A stretch of 64,000 nt of DNA from Streptomyces sp. SAT1 (GTDB taxonomy: Bacteria; Actinomycetota; Actinomycetes; Streptomycetales; Streptomycetaceae). The stretch lies in NCBI RefSeq assembly GCF_001654495.1, contig NZ_CP015849.1, forward strand, positions 1,075,001-1,139,000, written 5' to 3'. Position 1 is the stretch's first letter. Each line of letters starts with the position of its first letter. The notes beneath the pieces are model-generated. The model searched no databases. It was not told the origin of the DNA and saw only the letters and a list, made by a program, of their open reading frames with translations. Shown piece by piece: positions 60,913 to 64,000 of the stretch. Position numbers and translations under genes: made by a program.

Positions 60913-60969
60913 GTGTCTCCTCCGTGCTGGTGTTCTCGCCCGTGCCGGTCCCGGCCGGCCCGCGCAGGT

Positions 60970-62310
60970 CTACTGGTTGCCGCAGGCGGACGCGGTGGAC
61001 GCGTCCAGCCAGGGCAGGTCGTGCCCCATCCGGTCCCGCTTGGTGCGCAGGTAGCGGAGGTTGTGCTCACCGGCCTGGACGGGCATGGGCTCGCGGCCGG
61101 TGACCTTGATGCCGTGGCCGGTCAGCGCCTCGGTCTTGTCGGGATTGTTGGTCATCAGGCGGACGCTGCGCACCCCGAGGTCGCGCAGGATCTGCGCGCC
61201 GGCGCCGTAGTCCCGCGCGTCGGCGGGCAGGCCGAGTTCGAGGTTGGCGTCCAGCGTGTCGCGGCCGCGCTCCTGGAGCTCGTAGGCGCGCAGCTTCGAC
61301 ATCAGGCCGATGCCGCGCCCCTCGTGGCCGCGCAGATAGACCACCACTCCCCTGCCTTCGCGCTGGATGCGCTCCAGGGAGGCGTCCAGCTGGGGGCCGC
61401 AGTCGCAGCGCAGGGAGCCGAAGACGTCCCCGGTCAGGCATTCGGAGTGGACGCGGACCAGGACGTCCTCGCCGGTGCCGATCTCGCCGTGCACCAGGGC
61501 GATGTGCTCCACGCCGTCGACGGTGGAGCGGAAGCCGTGGGCGGTGAAGGTGCCGTGCGCGGTGGGGAGGCTGACCTCCGCCTCGTGGCGGACGGTGGGC
61601 TCGCTGCCGCGGCGGTGGGCGATCAGGTCCTCGATGGAGATGATGGTCAGACCGTGCTTGCGGGCGAACAGGACCAGGTCGGGCAGGCGGAGCATCCGGC
61701 CGTCCTCGCCGGCGATCTCGACGATCGCGCCGGCCGGGCGCAGTCCCGCGAGCCGGGCGAGGTCGACGGCGGCCTCGGTGTGGCCGTCGCGGGCGAGGAC
61801 GCCGCCCGGCCGGGCGCGCAGCGGGAAGACATGGCCGGGCCGTACGAGGTCGGTGGGCTCGGCGGTGCCGCTCGCCAGGAGCTGGAGGGTGGTGGCGCGG
61901 TCGGCGGCGGAGATGCCGGTGGTGACGCCGTGCGCGGCGGTGGCGTCGACGGAGACCGTGAAGGCCGTCCGCATCGACTCGGTGTTGTCCTCGACCATCT
62001 GCGGCAGGTGCAGCCGGTCGAGTTCCCCGCCCTCCATGGGGGCGCAGATCAGACCGCGGCACTCGCTCATCATGAAGGCGACGATCTCGGGGGTCGCCTT
62101 CTCGGCGGCGACGACGAGGTCGCCCTCGTTCTCACGGTTCTCGTCGTCGACGACCACGACGGGACGGCCGGCCGCGATGTCGGCGACGGCCTGCTCGACC
62201 GGGTCGAGCGCGAAGTCCTCGATGTTGTCGGTGCTGTAGAGGACGGGCGGGACCGCGGGCGCGGCGCGCAGCGCCTCGTTCGGGGCGGTGGCGGACGGGT
62301 GGGCGCTCAT
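60970..62310 (-). CDS. ribBA: Bifunctional DHBP synthase / GTP cyclohydrolase II
   Basis: A 446-residue two-domain enzyme. The N-terminal RibB half makes 3,4-dihydroxy-2-butanone 4-phosphate ([42 protein letters not shown]). The C-terminal RibA half opens GTP ([22 protein letters not shown] with the zinc cysteines, [18 protein letters not shown]). All catalytic residues are present. Its ATG overlaps the ribM stop (ATGA). Confidence 0.97.
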   Translation of the reverse strand: MSAHPSATAPNEALRAAPAVPPVLYSTDNIEDFALDPVEQAVADIAAGRPVVVVDDENRENEGDLVVAAEKATPEIVAFMMSECRGLICAPMEGGELDRLHLPQMVEDNTESMRTAFTVSVDATAAHGVTTGISAADRATTLQLLASGTAEPTDLVRPGHVFPLRARPGGVLARDGHTEAAVDLARLAGLRPAGAIVEIAGEDGRMLRLPDLVLFARKHGLTIISIEDLIAHRRGSEPTVRHEAEVSLPTAHGTFTAHGFRSTVDGVEHIALVHGEIGTGEDVLVRVHSECLTGDVFGSLRCDCGPQLDASLERIQREGRGVVVYLRGHEGRGIGLMSKLRAYELQERGRDTLDANLELGLPADARDYGAGAQILRDLGVRSVRLMTNNPDKTEALTGHGIKVTGREPMPVQAGEHNLRYLRTKRDRMGHDLPWLDASTASACGNQ

Positions 62311-62951
62311 GCGGGCGCTCCTTCCGGGACGGGCCGCGCCCCGTGCCGGGAGCGCAGCCACCAGTCGCGCAGGCCCCACAGGACGAGCGCGCCGTAGAGG
62401 ACGTAGACGAAGCCGGAGAAGGCGAAGCCGTTGGCGAAGTTCAGCGGGACGCCGACGGCGTCGACGAGCAGCCAGGCGAGCCAGAACTCGACCATGCCGC
62501 GGGCCTGGGCGTACATGGCGACGACGGTTCCGACGAAGATGTAGGCGTCCGGCCAGGGGTCCCAGGACAGGGACGGGTACGCCTCGAACAGGGAGGCGAC
62601 CGCGACGGTGCCGACGGCGGCGACGGCGAGCAGGGCGGCCCGTTCCCGCCAGGTGGCGAAGCGGACGGCGATGTGGCCGTCGGCCCCCGTCCGCCGGCCG
62701 CGGTTCCACTGCACCCAGCCGTAGCCGGCGACGACCATGACGACGATCTGCTTGCCCGCGCTGCCGGAGAGGTGGGCGGTGGCGAAGGCGGCGAAGAGGA
62801 TCGCGCCGGACAGGAACTGGGTGGGCCAGCTCCAGATCGAGCGGCGCCAGCCGAAGGCGAGACCGAGCAGTCCGATGATGTTGCCGATCATGTCGGACCA
62901 CTTGATGTGCTGGCCGAACGCGGTGAACGCCTCGGAGTTCAGCCAGTTCAC
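62307..62951 (-). CDS. ribM: Riboflavin transporter RibM (PnuX, PnuC-like)
   Basis: A 214-residue membrane protein of the PnuC fold with six to seven helices ([36 protein letters not shown] and on to [21 protein letters not shown]). Position in a ribE-ribM-ribBA-ribH operon is the same as in S. davaonensis, where RibM is a riboflavin and roseoflavin facilitator. The conserved WxxxW motifs of PnuC proteins bind the ligand ring. GTG 62951 overlaps the ribE stop; the ribBA start overlaps its own stop. Confidence 0.93.
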   Translation of the reverse strand: MNWLNSEAFTAFGQHIKWSDMIGNIIGLLGLAFGWRRSIWSWPTQFLSGAILFAAFATAHLSGSAGKQIVVMVVAGYGWVQWNRGRRTGADGHIAVRFATWRERAALLAVAAVGTVAVASLFEAYPSLSWDPWPDAYIFVGTVVAMYAQARGMVEFWLAWLLVDAVGVPLNFANGFAFSGFVYVLYGALVLWGLRDWWLRSRHGARPVPEGAPA

Positions 62952-63556
62952 CGGCCGGCCCCCGGGGCGCGGTCGCCGAGCAACCGCTCGACGTACTTGG
63001 CGACGACGTCCACTTCCAGGTTGACCGGGTCGCCGGGCTGCTTGATGCCGAGGGTGGTCAGGGCGAGGGTGGTGGGGATGAGGCTGACGGTGAAGTGCTC
63101 GGCGCCGGCCTCGACGACGGTGAGGCTGATGCCGTCGACGGTGATGGAGCCCTTCTCGACGACATAGCGGGCGAGCGGGGCGGGCAGCGAGATCTTCACG
63201 ATCTCCCAGTGCGCGGAGGGCGTGCGCTCCAGGATCGTGCCGGTGCCGTCGACGTGGCCCTGCACGATGTGGCCGCCGAGGCGGGCGCCGACGGCGGTGG
63301 GGCGTTCGAGGTTGACCCGGGAGCCCGCGGCGAGGACGCCGAGGCTGGAGCGCTTGAGGGTCTCCGCCATGACGTCGGCGGTGAACTCCTCGCCGTCGTG
63401 CTCGACGACGGTGAGACAGACGCCGTTCACGGCGATGGAGTCGCCGTGCCGCGCGCCCTCGGTGACGACGGGGCCGCGGAGACGGAAGCGAGCGGCGTCG
63501 CCGAGGTCCTCGACGGCGGTGACCTCGCCCAGCTCTTCGACGATTCCGGTGAACAC
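62948..63556 (-). CDS. ribE: Riboflavin synthase alpha chain
   Basis: A 202-residue riboflavin synthase built of two similar halves. [18 protein letters not shown] starts the first; [35 protein letters not shown] and [35 protein letters not shown] are the paired dimethylribityllumazine-binding segments; [14 protein letters not shown] lies between. GTG 63556 has AGGAGG nine bases upstream. First gene of the operon, under an FMN riboswitch. Confidence 0.97.
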   Translation of the reverse strand: MFTGIVEELGEVTAVEDLGDAARFRLRGPVVTEGARHGDSIAVNGVCLTVVEHDGEEFTADVMAETLKRSSLGVLAAGSRVNLERPTAVGARLGGHIVQGHVDGTGTILERTPSAHWEIVKISLPAPLARYVVEKGSITVDGISLTVVEAGAEHFTVSLIPTTLALTTLGIKQPGDPVNLEVDVVAKYVERLLGDRAPGAGR

Positions 63557-63709
63557 TTCCCGGGTCCTCCTGCCTCTTCGGGCACGGACTCCGGGGCTGC
63601 CGAGACGGCAGAGCACACGAGGGGACCACACGCCGGGCGCCGACGCCGGAGCGGACCCGTCGCCGAACGGGCCCGTAGACGGCGACGCGCACAGATGTGC
63701 CCGCTCGCC

Positions 63710-63836
63710 GCGCACTGCCTCCCATCCGGACTTTAACCGTCGGTCCAGGAATTTCACCTGGTCAACCGGCCGCTGGAAGCGACCGGGTCGCGGACTGTAA
63801 CCGCCGGTTCGGACTTTCACCGACCCCGGAGTGCGC
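63710..63836 (-). promoter_or_regulatory. FMN riboswitch (RFN element)
   Basis: Read on the minus strand, the stem P1 is GCGCACT (63836-63830) with AGTGCGC (63716-63710). Inside are the conserved RFN words GGGGTCGGTGAAAGTCC, GGCGGTTACAGTCCGCGA, AATTCCTGGACCGACGGTTAAAGTCCGGATG and GGGAGGCAGTGCGC. It precedes ribE by about 153 bases of GC-rich expression platform. It should shut down the rib operon, and with it hisE and hisG read-through, when FMN is abundant. Confidence 0.95.
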
Positions 63837-64000
63837 TGCTACTGGTACACGGCCAGTGTGCCACGCCCGGTGGACGTCCATCCGGACGATCGGTGTGGGC
63901 TCGCTCACAGAGCGCAGTACCGCCCTCGGCACGGGCGCGCGTGCCGGGGTGCGCCGGGCGCGCGTGAAAGGCCCGGCGGCGGGCAAGGGCCGTCGTCACC

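Noticed and set aside
63762..64000. A gene at the right end of the window on the minus strand
   Set aside because: The frames there overlap the FMN riboswitch and show no domain. Only about 160 bp lie beyond the riboswitch.

Overview
The window is a stretch of a Streptomyces chromosome. Evidence for this is the very high G+C content with G/C-ending codons, frequent GTG starts, and actinobacterial markers: a conservon (cvnABCD), the RNA polymerase-binding protein RbpA behind a SigR-type promoter, a separate polyprenol-phosphate-mannose synthase, and the ribE-ribM-ribBA-ribH operon. From memory, the gene order follows the S. coelicolor core region that runs from ptsI through rbpA to the riboflavin genes. 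I see no tRNA, rRNA, insertion sequence, integrase or CRISPR array.

Layout, left half. 1-1344 is the 3' part of ptsI. 1474-5101 holds a hypothetical gene and an MFS permease transcribed away from a MocR-type regulator, with a perfect palindrome over the regulator start. 5182-13027 carries acetoacetyl-CoA synthetase, a GH31 glycosidase, a Nudix hydrolase, a secreted VanX-like dipeptidase and an EAL-CBS-GGDEF protein. 13287-19402 has glycerol kinase and, convergent to it, the conservon. 19821-27857 has a small membrane protein and a three-gene operon that looks like a MukBEF/MksBEF/Wadjet-type SMC complex (kleisin-like, MukE-like and a 1553-residue SMC-like ATPase) with no adjacent JetD nuclease and with a hidden 42-codon ORF coupled between its first two genes. 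This is the most interesting system in the window.

Layout, right half. 27961-32762 has an FCD-type GntR regulator, two coupled GT4 glycosyltransferases and a HEAT-repeat protein preceded by a possible 19-codon leader peptide. 32982-35751 has an ankyrin protein, a tiny membrane protein and an FtsK/Tra-like protein whose Walker A lysine is replaced. 35937-40398 has a YczR-YczE pair, a GDPD phosphodiesterase and a UMF1-type MFS protein; a duplicated fragment of the yczR 3' end lies beside it. 40678-48000 has rbpA, fxsA, ppm1, an amidohydrolase, an Lrp regulator and an acyl-CoA dehydrogenase. 48021-53551 has a C39-like secreted protein, a permease, and a P-loop kinase with no ordinary start codon. 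53636-53706 is a probable small RNA. 54070-58479 has an EccA-like AAA ATPase and two CNNM/CBS membrane proteins.

The window ends with a seven-gene minus-strand operon led by an FMN riboswitch: ribE, ribM, ribBA, ribH, hisE, hisG and a PH-domain membrane protein. Riboflavin synthesis and uptake are therefore co-transcribed with the first steps of histidine synthesis. Both ribBA and hisG consume products of ribose-phosphate/GTP-ATP metabolism.
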